Assembly: GCA_905250025.1 (NCBI GenBank)
Contig: CAJNOJ010000082.1
Location: forward strand, 1-64,000
Origin: Adineta ricciae
Taxonomy: Eukaryota; Rotifera; Eurotatoria; Adinetida; Adinetidae
Length of the DNA: 64,000 nucleotides
Direction of reading: 5' to 3'
In this document: piece after piece, positions 23,940-34,464 of the stretch
Position numbering within the stretch: position 1 is the first letter of the stretch
Layout: each line of letters begins with the position of its first letter
The notes under the pieces: generated by a model
Database searches by the model: none
Seen by the model: only the letters and a program-made list of their open reading frames with translations
What the model was told of the DNA's origin: nothing
Made by a program: the position numbers and the translations under genes

Positions 23940-26900
23940 TCATTGATATATCTCCATAGGACTTACTAGCTGTTTTAGAAATGTATTATTAATTGCTAGA
24001 CGACATGTTTCGCTAAGATTTCGAAATCCATCATTTTGTTCGCGTTGGAGCCATAATTGAAGTTGTTGATCAATTGTTGGGTCTAATGGTTGAGTGCTAT
24101 TATTCGCTGAAGTATTGTTTTCATTATCGGATGATGTCTTTTGCGTTGTTTTGGATAGATCAGTCTTCGATGGTGATGACGACGTTCTTGTTGTTTGTTT
24201 TCTATCTGTTGATCGATCGAAGTCTCTGTGTTGACGGAATGGTGATGATGACTGGGATTTTGGCAAACTTAGATAATATTTATAGATAGCACTGAGAATC
24301 ACACCAATCAAACCCATCAACGCCCAAAATCGAACGAAACGATAGATTTTCGCTTTGAAGCTTCCTTTCGGAATCTTTTGTATCAATGCACATGAAGAAT
24401 CTGGATAATGGCGATAGCATTTCGGCCCGTTTGATTTCAAGATTGATAGATAAACCAAAAATGGTGAATGTCGCCGATATGTATCGAGAAAATACAGATA
24501 GGATTGTTTACCAAGTCGATAACGATTTAATTTTCTGGCATAAGGAGAACATTTCACATCTGTATATGCTGTATACAAAGATGTACTGTTGTAGCGCGGT
24601 AAATGTCGTGCATGTTTTGTTGAAGAAATAAAGATATGGGCCAAATTAGATTTTGCTAGATGCCAAATATTCCAAGCTTCATCAAACCAACCATTAATTC
24701 GATTTTTCAGCTGTAGTTTCGATGCGATTTTATCGAGTAGTTTTGCTTCTTTTACTTTCTTCTTTCTACCTGGAAGTTTTTCTTGAATCGAGTCAGCGAT
24801 GGATTGCAATTTCTCTTTTGCTTTTTCGCTCAATGTTTTGGGTTTCTTTTCTTTTTTCAAAGCTTTGATCTTACCAACGACGGTTGTTTTTATCTGAACA
24901 GAGGCAAGTCGATATATGGTATCAAATCGAACTGCGAAACAAACCTGGTCAGCTTTCGTTTCCAGCTCTTTTTTCAATTTGGCAGCTTCGGCTTCCAGTG
25001 GCTCAACGACGTCGTGTTTTATTTTTGAAATAACTTTATCCGGTTTTGGTAAACGTTTTTTCGCCTGAAGATAAAATCAAATTTTTCTATGTCTACAGTG
25101 AAAACAGCTACGTACATCTTTTGCTTTCTTGACGATGAACTCGGCGGACTGTTTCACTGCATTTTCTGCATATTCTTCGGCAGTATCCAGAATATCAACG
25201 GTTTTATGTCTGAGTTCATTGGCAACGGAGATAACCTAAGAAAGATTTTTCAGTGATAACGTGAACCCGGCTGCTAAACGAACATACTTTCTCTGCAGCT
25301 TCCTGTGCACGATTCATCATCGATGGATCTTCTTCTTCTTCTTTGTCATTGCCGGCGGGTGATGATAACTAGAAAACAATATTTGATAGAAAACCTTTTA
25401 ATAAGGCATCAACGAACTTTGTTTTTAACATTAGTTATTACATCTTCGCCGAATTCTTTCACCACTTCGACTGGTTTACCTAACCCCTCTTTGATTTTAT
25501 CAGAAATTGATACGACTGCTTCATCGTCATTTTCCAATGCAGAGACAACCTAAAGAAATCTTTGTGTTGCTGTATGTTCGAAGAAACTCAATGACTAACT
25601 TTGTCTTTGACATTCGATTTGACTTTTTCCACGGATTCTCCTAAAGTTTCTTTCGCTTTGTCAGTTAATGTTGTGAATTGTTCTCCTTCATCATCCGAAT
25701 CATATCCAGATTCTTCATCTTCATCATAAGCATCAATAGATGAATGTAACTAAATATGACATGTGTTATCAACATTTTTCCTGATGAATAAATCCACTTA
25801 CTTTGCTTTGTAATTTATCTTCTACTGCTTGAGATATAGTTTTAGCATTTTCTATTAGCTCGTCATCTGAATCTGAACCTTCGTCCTCGTTAGTCGTCGA
25901 AGGAGAGAACTAGAATTGAATCACGTAATTCACTTTCCGAAAGAATTCTAAACAAACCAAACCTTTTTTTTTAATTCTTTGATATTTGTCACTGATTCAG
26001 CTAGACGTTGTTGTATTGACAAAGAACCATTATCGTCGTCTTTATCTTTTGAAGATGAAAATAGCTACGACAGATAAAACAAAAAAACTAGTATGAGCAG
26101 TATTTTGATATTTTCACAAACTTTGTCTTTAAGTTTTTCTCCTAAATTACTAGCTGAATCTAAACCTTGTTGCAGTTTGTCCCTAATACTCGCATTTTCC
26201 TCTTGAATATCATCATCATCGTCTTCGTCGTCGTCGACATCAGATCCTGACAGGTCGTCATCATCGTCGTCGTCATCATCATTATCATCTTCATCTTCTT
26301 GATCACTTTCCTCTGCATCTAAAAGTGAAGAGGAGGAATTGATTTGCACATATTCCTCCTCTTCTTGATCATCTAATTTATTCTGTTCATCTTTTGAGTT
26401 GATTACTGCAGGCTTTTTACTTTCCCATTTCTGAAAAGGTGCTTTGAGATAATGAATAATCCATCGTTGAAATCTTGAACTTTTCTTTTCTTCTTGAACT
26501 TCTTTGGGTTTATCCGTTGGTTTTATGCTCTCTATGCCACTTTTAATCGTCTTTCGCAGCGATTTAACTGTTTCTTCAAGTTGCTCATCACTGACTAACG
26601 GCTTACGTTTTTCACTGACATATGTTTCATTATCGTCTGTAAAGGCATTGATGAAACGTTTATAGACGTTCGCACGCATTGTTTCTACAACGCCTTTCAC
26701 AGCCGATTTAGCTGTTGTAGTTTGAACAGTCGTTGTTGGGGTCACAATCATAGGTGTCTATGAAAAGAAAACATTTTCGCGTGTTGATCAACATACTTAT
26801 TCATTTCTGTTTACCGAAGACACTTTAGAATTTGCATGATGATTTCGAATTGACAAAGCAATCGGTGTAAGAATAAATAAACATTGAACAAGCAGAAGAA

Positions 26901-27393
26901 CAAGAAATGTTCCTATAAATAAGTATCGTCGAATGTCTCCACGTTTTGCTGGATCATATTGAAGAGATTTATATCGTCGAACGAGATGTTCATCGTAGAA
27001 TTGACAAATGCTTTCGTGCGAAAACTTTGAAACGTAAAATGATGCAATTGAGCATAACCAAAACAGTGGAAATAGAATATCGTAGTCAACAGATTTCGGG
27101 AGTAATAGACGAACAGTTCTAAGTGGAAGCCAGAAAATAAGCGAAAAGATTTTAAATAATAACCGAAAAAGAAATTTCAGTAGCCAAAAGAACAAGATTT
27201 GAATATGAATTAAACAATATAAGAGAACAAGAAAGCCAACTGTTACTAAGAAACTTTGTCGTAATGATAGAAGACGTTGTTTAGTTAACATCGGATGGCC
27301 TTGTAATTGAACGATATAACCAGCTATCATATTAACTAACGGATGTTCTACGAGATTATTTACTGGCGGCGGTGGTGGAGTTAAAGATGGCAT
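23940..27393 (-). CDS. Membrane protein of LEA-like helical modules (unrecognised family)
   Basis: Ten exons: 27393-26815, 26757-26122, 26064-25963, 25909-25802, 25749-25600, 25549-25418, 25368-25288, 25235-25116, 25064-24945 and 24893-23940. They give 993 aa, every exon length divides by three, and all nine introns (49-57 nt) are phase 0. The N-terminal exon is a cluster of hydrophobic helices (LVTVGFLVLLYCLIHIQILF, ILFPLFWLCSIASFY, FIGTFLVLLLVQCLFIL). Exon 2 is charged with an Asp/Glu tract. Seven short exons follow, several starting Leu-x-Ser-Ser or Val-x-Ser and five of the first six, like exon 2, ending in Lys. They encode amphipathic segments such as LTDKAKETLGESVEKVKSNV and SDKIKEGLGKPVEVVKEFG, reminiscent of group-3 LEA proteins. 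The last exon has another membrane helix (FWALMGLIGVILSAIYKYYL) and a polar Ser/Thr tail. The ATG directly follows an acceptor-like CCAAG. LEA kinship is judged from composition and periodicity only. Confidence 0.8.
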
Positions 27394-28590
27394 CTTGGAA
27401 GTTCAAATAAATTCGTTGTTTCTAAATAGAATAACTGATAAATAACACACCCGGATGAAGTAACTATAAAACATGACAATGTCGATTGAGCATGTTATTC
27501 GATTGTTTTCTCCCTGGTCGAAAGAAAAGATTATGTGTCTACGCTTAAGAGATATGTGTACCAGCTAACCGTTGATTAACCTCAACGGATGTTCGTGTTT
27601 GGTTAAAATGTAAGCGACAATCAAATGTCTCTAGAGAAGTAACTAAAGATTACTTCGTCGCTTGTTTTTTCGCGATAACTGAGCAGCAAAAAAGGAAAGA
27701 CACATGCATACGAATAGGAATATATAATAACAAGTAAAACTCTTACTACAAAGAGACATAGAATGAAGAGAAAAACGCGAGATTGAAAGAGCTGCTGTTG
27801 CCATCGTCTTTTCTTTTTCGACGTTTCTTTGTCTACGTCATATAAAAAAGAAAGAAAATAAAAGAAAAATGTTCGACTACTTCTCTTCCTCTCATCTACT
27901 ATAAAGTTTTTTCTTTCTCTCTGTCTCTCGTGTTGCTACAACTCGTTCTTCACTCTTTGTTTTTTTCCTTTTTTATTTTATCAACAGACGCGCACGTTTT
28001 TCTTTTGATAGAGATGATTGAGCGTAAAGATAAAAAACAGATACGAAACCATGACAAAATCTATAATTAACATACCTAGATCATTTGTTTTTCATCTCGA
28101 TATCGGTCGACGTCAATCTAAAACGAGAAATCGTGTAAAACACTTCACAACTTGCTTCATAATCTTATATTCTGCACTTGTTTCTTTCTCTATGTATGCA
28201 AACATTTACTGATCATGGCGTGCTTTTCTCTCTTTCTTTTCATCTATCATTGCATAATGGCAAAGTTAAACGAGTAGATCAGAAAAAAAGTGCAGGATGA
28301 ATGTAAATTATTTGCCAGATTGTCACATGCACGAGTCAATGCGGACGAGAAAAACGTTTGCTCCAAGTAGTGAAACAACAGTATGGTGGTTTCTCTCGCC
28401 ATTATCATTTTCATATGTAAAGGTGAGTAATTACGTGGACTATTTGTATGACAGTCGTAAACAACATGGATACAGACGGAAAAAATGCAAAATATATATT
28501 TATGTCTTTTGAATGAATAATGAAAACAGAACTCAATTTCACTGATTGTGTGTCCAAAGATGGCATGAATTATTCAATTGTCAATATTTT
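27394..28590. other. Non-coding spacer, 1.2 kb
   Basis: Lies between the 5' end of the LEA-like gene and the 3' end of METTL16, so it should hold the LEA-like promoter and the METTL16 3' UTR. The middle (27820-28010) is A/G- then T/C-rich. No gene is seen. Confidence 0.6.
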
Positions 28591-30371
28591 CTATTCATGA
28601 CTTTGACAGTAGGTTGGAAATTGATTTTTGATATATTGGCCGATTTGATTAGCAGCGTCGGCATTTGTTCCATCGACAAACAGTAGATAAAGAGTGCAGA
28701 TACCTTCGTGTTCGTCTAAACGCATTTGAATAGTGCACACTTTCGCCGTTGGTTCATCATTGGATTTCAAACGTTTGGAAGGTGGTTCATCATTTGTATG
28801 CTGACGTCGGCGGCGTCGTTGATGAGACCAGAGATTGTCGTAGGCATCGAATATCCACGCATAGGAACTGAGGCTTGTCCATTTCAACTAAAAATAAATC
28901 AACGGGGTAATAAAAAATGGTGAAATAAAGTCATCTCGTGCGTTGCTTGATCAAATACGATAACTAACGAGAGCTGTTTGTGAAGGTTAAATATAAGAAC
29001 GAATGTTCTTCACTTTGCCGAGCAAATAGAATCCTTTAACTTACATGTAGTTCATTGAACAAATACGTCTCAAGATAATTTTTAATAAAATCAAATGAAT
29101 ATTTCGAATCAAACGGAACGCTGATGGGTGTCCGAGGAGTTTCGTTTTTCTTCTTGGTTTTCTATATTAATAGAAGCAAATGATATGCTAGTTTTCTTGC
29201 CAAAGAAATACTTTTAAGGCTTGAAATGCTTTTCGCGATTGACATTCAGAAGGAAATTGATACGTTTCATCAAATGTCCAGGCAATTGCCCAGCGCATGG
29301 TATTTCCTTGACATAATTCCGTATCGATATGTCGAATTTTTGCTAGATGCTTTTTAATACGATCTAAGCTCGATTTTTTGCCGAGTTGACTTGTAAAAAT
29401 TCTGCCGGAAAGGAAAAAAAACAAGAGCATTCTCAATAAAAATATGCTCCGATGAACGAATGAACTTACAACAGAACAGTTTTCTACCTGACATTTGTTG
29501 CGTATGTTTGACTTTCATTAATCATTCGTTTGACAAATTCAACTTCACCGCCTTGATCATAAATCGACTCAACAGGCGCAGCCGTATTTATTGAATTAGC
29601 CGACGGACGATCGGATTTACGAGTATTTGTCAAACCTTGAGATTCCGATGAATCACAATAAAACGGAGGATTACACATGAGAAAATCATAATGTTTAGTC
29701 TGATCGATGAAATCATGAAACAAAGCCGATGAATCCATCTGAACAACTAGAATAACACTCGAATGATTCAGTCATGATCAATCTGGCCGTGTGCTCACCA
29801 TGAATGCGATCTTGTAATCCGTTCTGTTCAACATTCTTCATCGCCATACGATAGTTAAATGGATCTATTTCGGAAACATACATCGTCCATTGAGGATTCA
29901 GGCGAACTGCAAGAAGTGCATGAATACATGAACAACCACCGCCTCAAAAGAACATCAATATGAGATTAGAAAAGCAGATATTTGCATTCTTTCTTCTCTA
30001 CCAATATCAATTCCGATCGCATCGTTTCGACACTCTATTAAATCCTCGATCCAATGGAGATAATTCAATTTCTGTGGAATTCTTGGTATCAAGCGATCTA
30101 CGATGTGAACAAGAAAGTCGAGATTGATTTCTAACGACTGAAATCCTGTCTTACCGAGACTTAGTTCTAAATCTAAATTAAAATCTTCTTTTGCCACTGC
30201 AATTGTTAATGCTCGGACAGCATTTGGATCACAAAAATCAAGCGTTACGCCACCTTTACTCTTTTCGATGAGATATTGTTTTAAATTTGGATGTTTTTCT
30301 GCGAGCTGCTGAAAGTCTGATGGATTCGATCGATAACGATTACGAACGTGCATATATGCATTGAAAGACAT
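28591..30371 (-). CDS. METTL16: METTL16, RNA N6-adenosine methyltransferase
   Basis: Six exons: 30371-30002, 29942-29799, 29746-29488, 29401-29212, 29161-29045 and 28887-28591, giving 458 aa (human METTL16 has 562). It uses SAM to methylate adenosine in U6 snRNA and in structured mRNA sites. The N-terminal module MSFNAYMHVRNRYRSNPSDF and LNYLHWIEDLIECR match the family. The SAM-binding loop is GIDIGGGCSC across the first intron, where human reads GIDIGTGASC. The catalytic motif NPPF is in DFLMCNPPFYCD. GGEVEFVKRMI, LGKKSSL and CQGNTMRWAIAW follow in the human order. The C-terminal exon ends TNADAANQIGQYIKNQF, corresponding to the vertebrate-conserved U6-binding region. The ATG directly follows TTTTTAG. 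The stop of the thiolase gene lies 150 bp upstream. The SAM synthetase gene that METTL16 regulates in other animals lies three genes upstream on the same strand. Confidence 0.95.
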
Positions 30372-30521
30372 CTAAAAAGGTTGCTTCTAGACATTGAATA
30401 CCACGAACAATCGGTCGCAAATCGTTAAAATCAAACAAAATTTTCTTTCTATGCAATCAAATGAATTTTTTTTCAATATAAAAAGTTTGTGATGATGACA
30501 AGGAGAGAAAGAGTCGAAGAT

Positions 30522-31776
30522 TTAAACACGTTCAACTAATAATGAAATACCTTGACCACCACCGATACAGGCTGCACCGATAGCATATTTACCTTGTCGT
30601 CGTCGTAATTCATAGACAAGATTTGCAGTGATTCGTGCGCCGGACGCACCTAATGGATGGCCAAGAGCAATAGCACCTCCGTTAACATTGGTCTTTTCGT
30701 TGGGTAATTTCAAAACTTTTTGGCAAGATAAAAATTGCGGTGCGAAAGCTTCATTTATATCAAATAGATCAATATCCGAAATTGATTTTTGAACTTTCTT
30801 CAACAAGTTCTCGATTGCCGGCACAGGACCGAAACCCATCAATGTTGGTTCGACTCCACTAACATGGTATGCGACGACTCGAGCTAACGGTGTAAGATTA
30901 TGCTTTTTCAAAGCTTCTTCACTACAGACAATTACAGCACCAGCACCATCACAAACGCCGCTGGCATTACCAGCTGTAACTGTTCCTTTGTCTTTGATGA
31001 AGACAGCGGGTAATTTGGAGAGTGTTTCGATTGTGGATTGTGGGCGTGGGTGTTCGTCGGTGTCGAAACTTTCTTCTGCACCTTTTTTACCTTTGAGTTT
31101 TATTGGTTCGATTTCATCTTTGAACGCACCTTGGTCATTTGCCTTTTTCCAACGCTGTTGCGATTGTAAAGCATATTGATCAGTATCTTGACGTGTCACA
31201 TTGTACTTTTTTGCTAAGTTCTCCGCTATATGTCAAAATAAAATCATTAGAACATACTTCACGATTTGATTTGTCACAATTACCTGTGATACCCATCGGT
31301 GTTTTGGCATATTCATCAGTCAATCCTTGCCACAATGTATCCTCGAGTTTTAAGTCCTGTCCCAATTTAGTTCCGAAGCGAATGTTTCGCACTGCATAAG
31401 GAGCTTGCGACATACTTTCAGCACCACCACAAAGTACAATATTTGAGTCACCCAACTGAATTTCTTGGCCACCGGATACAATCGATTGAAAACCTGATCC
31501 ACAAAGGCGATTCACTGTCAAGGCTGGAACATGAACAGGCACGCCGGCACGTAAAGCAGCATGTCGAGCAATGTAAGCGGCATCGGAAGATGATTGCATA
31601 ACATTACCAACAATAGTGCTGTCAATTGCTTCGGGGGATAGTTTAGCTTGTTTGAGAGCAGCACGATTGGCAAGCTCTTGTAAATGTGTTGCCGAAAAGT
31701 CTTTCAGTTTACCACCATATGTACCGAATGGAGTACGACGTGCAGCAACAATATAGACAGCTCTTTTGAATACCAT
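30522..31776 (-). CDS. ACAA2: 3-ketoacyl-CoA thiolase, mitochondrial ACAA2 type
   Basis: Two exons, 31776-31284 and 31225-30522, give 398 aa; human ACAA2 has 397. It cleaves 3-ketoacyl-CoA with CoA in the last step of fatty-acid beta-oxidation. The N-terminus AVYIVAARRTPFGTYGGKL aligns with ACAA2 and lacks an extra presequence, as in ACAA2, whose targeting signal is not cleaved. The nucleophile is Cys in NRLCGSGFQSIV. The active-site segments NEAFAPQFL, GGAIALGHPLGASGARI and CIGGGQGISLL supply the Asn, His and second Cys. The loop ESMSQAPYAVRNIRFGTKLG is close to ACAA2 rather than to ACAT or the peroxisomal ACAA1. All catalytic residues are present. It sits 150 bp from the METTL16 start in a tandem array. 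Confidence 0.95.
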
Positions 31777-32196
31777 GATTTTTTTTCTCTACTGTCTATT
31801 TGACGGATATCAACTTTAATTTATAGAGCAAAGTACGTACACGACTATCGACCTTTGACTTTCCCCTATCGTCATCATTTTAAAGCATCCAATCCATAAA
31901 TTACCATGTACGATTATAACTCGTTCGTTCTTTTCTTCGAACCGAATACGCGTAAGAACAATGTTTAAGCGACTAATAGCGACCTCGACTTTAACTGTTC
32001 ACAAAAACGAATAGTCTGCATTAAGAGATTCCAATAAATCAATCGAGACTATTCATAATCTCAAAGTCACTAGAGAAGAATACTACACCAAATACCAAAG
32101 AGTACCACGCAACAATAAGTGTATATTTTCGAATATGACATCAAAAGGAAAGTAGCAAGAAACTCTGAAAAGTGTATTTTTCAAACATATAGTAGA
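31777..32196. other. Non-coding spacer
   Basis: About 420 bp between tandem minus-strand genes, holding the thiolase promoter and the 3' UTR of the next gene. AT-rich, with no gene or repeat seen. Confidence 0.55.
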
Positions 32197-32643
32197 TTAA
32201 AATTTCTCAACTAATATAGATGTTCTTAATGCCTCCGATTTTTGTGTTGATGTTGGCGTTTCCATGGCTAAATTATCTACTCCACACGATTCCAACCAAT
32301 TGATCTGTGGACTCGAACAACCGCATGTTAAAATATCAATGCATTTCATCCACCAGGTGTTTTCACTTGATGGAATCGCTGATCGTAGTTCCCTGACATT
32401 GTGAATATCCGTTAGCGATCTGATTTTGGCTGGTCCGGGCTTGCACGAAGTTCGCTTGGAAAATATTGGCGGTGGTTTAATAGTACGTGTAATCAAACGT
32501 TGATTTGTAACTGTTGTAATTTTGGATGTAAAACAGCAGCAACCTGGTTTGTGAACATATTCAAATCGGATATATTCATCAGGTAATAAGCCAAGAGTCG
32601 GATTCGTTGGTTTCGGTTGTTGCACTGTTGGTGGAATCGACAT
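32197..32643 (-). CDS. Small Cys-rich protein, unrecognised
   Basis: A single uninterrupted frame of 148 aa. It starts MSIPPTVQQPKPTNPTLG and has a compact central part: YVHKPGCCCFTSKITTVTNQ RLITRTI, then DIHNVRELR, then CIDILTCGCSSPQINWLESC. The pattern of a beta-rich segment with TVTNQRLI and a helix-like end vaguely recalls small PH-like domains, but I would not assign it. Clustered cysteines (CCC, CGC) could be palmitoylated or bind metal; this is inference. There is no signal peptide or membrane helix. Codon use resembles the neighbours, it lies in a tandem run of real genes, and alternative frames are closed, which is why I call it. Confidence 0.6.
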   Translation of the reverse strand: MSIPPTVQQPKPTNPTLGLLPDEYIRFEYVHKPGCCCFTSKITTVTNQRLITRTIKPPPIFSKRTSCKPGPAKIRSLTDIHNVRELRSAIPSSENTWWMKCIDILTCGCSSPQINWLESCGVDNLAMETPTSTQKSEALRTSILVEKF

Positions 32644-33005
32644 ATTCGTGAAAGATAAATGTATGTGCTATTGAGGAGGGAAGAATGGAGATTAAGCTTG
32701 ACTTCTGATTACATTGTATCACGTCTTTCAACGTTTAGTGTTTTTTTTGTTATCTGTATACTTGGTGGTGCGTGCTATTTCATTGTACTATCGATTTATT
32801 TTTGCATAAGAGTCAGAAAAGCAAGTGTTGATATTGGATTTCATATGACAGACACACAAACAAACTTCCGCCTCGTGATTACAAATAATCTAAAGTTAAC
32901 CCACACAATGACATGTTATTAGCACAGGTGTATCACAAAAATAACTGAATTGAATACAACGAGATAGACAGTTATATTTGCTAAAGAATAAAATGAATCA
33001 TGGTG
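32644..33005. other. Short spacer
   Basis: 362 bp between the small Cys-rich gene and the stop of SAM synthetase; it should include the SAM synthetase 3' UTR. I looked for the METTL16 consensus UACAGAGAA on the transcript strand and found none. The nearest is TACAGATAA near 32752-32760, which differs at two of nine positions. Confidence 0.5.
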
Positions 33006-34464
33006 TTAGAATTTTAGTTGCTTTGCTTGTTCCCAAGGAAATTCAGGTCGACCGAAATGTCCATAACATGCTGTTTTTCTATAAATTGAATTTTTCAAAT
33101 TTAAATCTCTACAAATTCAATGAATGATTCCAAATGAAGACAAGTGGAAGTTTATCCTACCGAATAATCATACCAGGACGAAGGTCAAAGTTATTTTTAA
33201 CTATTTCCAATAGCTCTTTATTAGATTTCTGTGACGTGCCGTAGGAGAAAACAGTTACTGATAAAGGTTCAGCGATCGCAATGCTATAGGAAATTTGAAC
33301 GAGGCAACGGCGGCACAGCTTGGCCTTGACAAGAGATTTCGCTACCCAACGAGCGGCATACGCTCCTGAACGATCAACTTTCGATGGATCTTTACCACTG
33401 AATGCACCACCACCATGTGCACCCCATCCACCGTAAGTGTCAACGATGATTTTACGTCCAGTTAAACCCGCGTCACCTTGTGGACCACCGATTTCGAATT
33501 TACCGGATGGATTCAAATAATAAACTGTTTTATTATCTAAAATTTCTACTATTAAACACTTTGTATCTCACACAGAAAATCTTACCAAGTAAATTCGCGG
33601 GTATAACTGGCTCAATAATTTTCTTACGCAGATCGTCTCGCAATTGTTCTTGAGTGACTTGAGGACTATGTTGAGTAGAAATAACAATTGTATGCACACG
33701 TAGTGGAATACAAGCACCATGATCAAATTTGTATTCAATAGTGACCTGTGGAAAAAAGATTTCGTTCAGTTTTGAGTCTAAATCTCATCTACTTGAGTTT
33801 TCGAATCTGGTCGAAGATAATCCATTTGACCATTTCGTCGCAATTCCGCCATTTTAGCGTTTAATCTATGTGACAATTCAACTGTCAATGGCATACATTC
33901 TTCTGTTTCGTCTGTTGCATATCCGAACATCAAGCCTTGGTCACCAGCGCCAATATCATCATCAGCCTTCTCCTCATGCACTGCTTGTGCTATATCAGGT
34001 GATTGCTGTTCGATAGCGACCAGAACGTTCATAGTATTGTAATCAAAACCTTTTTCCGATGAGTCATACCCGATTTCACGAACGGTATTTCGAATGATTT
34101 TCTGATAGTCAAGTACAGTTTTCGTTGTTATTTCACCGCAAACCAAAATCATACCAGTTTTTGTACATGTCTCTATATGCAAATGACATTTTGACATCAA
34201 TACAAAAGGAAGTTTTCTTTGAACATACCACATGCAACTTTAGAGTTCGGATCTACTCGCAAGCATTCATCGAGAATGGCATCACTAATCTGGTCGCAAA
34301 TTTTGTCTAGAAAAGAAAAAAAAAGATTTTTACTATGTTTAATTTCACGTATAATTATATACTTCCTCGTGAGGAGAAGTAGTCAAACACTTACCAGGAT
34401 GGCCTTCACCGACTGATTCTGATGTAAATAGGAAGACTTCACCATTAGCATTGTCTGATTCCAT
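33006..34464 (-). CDS. MAT2A: S-adenosylmethionine synthetase (methionine adenosyltransferase)
   Basis: Six exons: 34464-34395, 34306-34229, 34172-33793, 33745-33586, 33536-33161 and 33078-33006, giving 378 aa (human MAT2A 395). It forms SAM from methionine and ATP in the cytosol. The N-terminus [20 protein letters not shown] carries the family's ATP and methionine-binding motif, with the catalytic His and Asp split by the first intron. [16 protein letters not shown] is the second signature. [20 protein letters not shown] and [19 protein letters not shown] form the phosphate-binding P-loop-like region. The C-terminus is [11 protein letters not shown]. All key residues are present. An acceptor-like TATTTCAG lies 30 nt before the ATG. 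It is in tandem with the Cys-rich gene, the thiolase and METTL16. The symbol names the closest vertebrate gene; MAT1A and MAT2A are a vertebrate split. Confidence 0.95.

Noticed and set aside
32659-32922. 87-aa plus-strand frame with one hydrophobic stretch
   Set aside because: It lies in the upstream spacer of the Cys-rich gene, is AT-rich and has no supporting splice or family signal.
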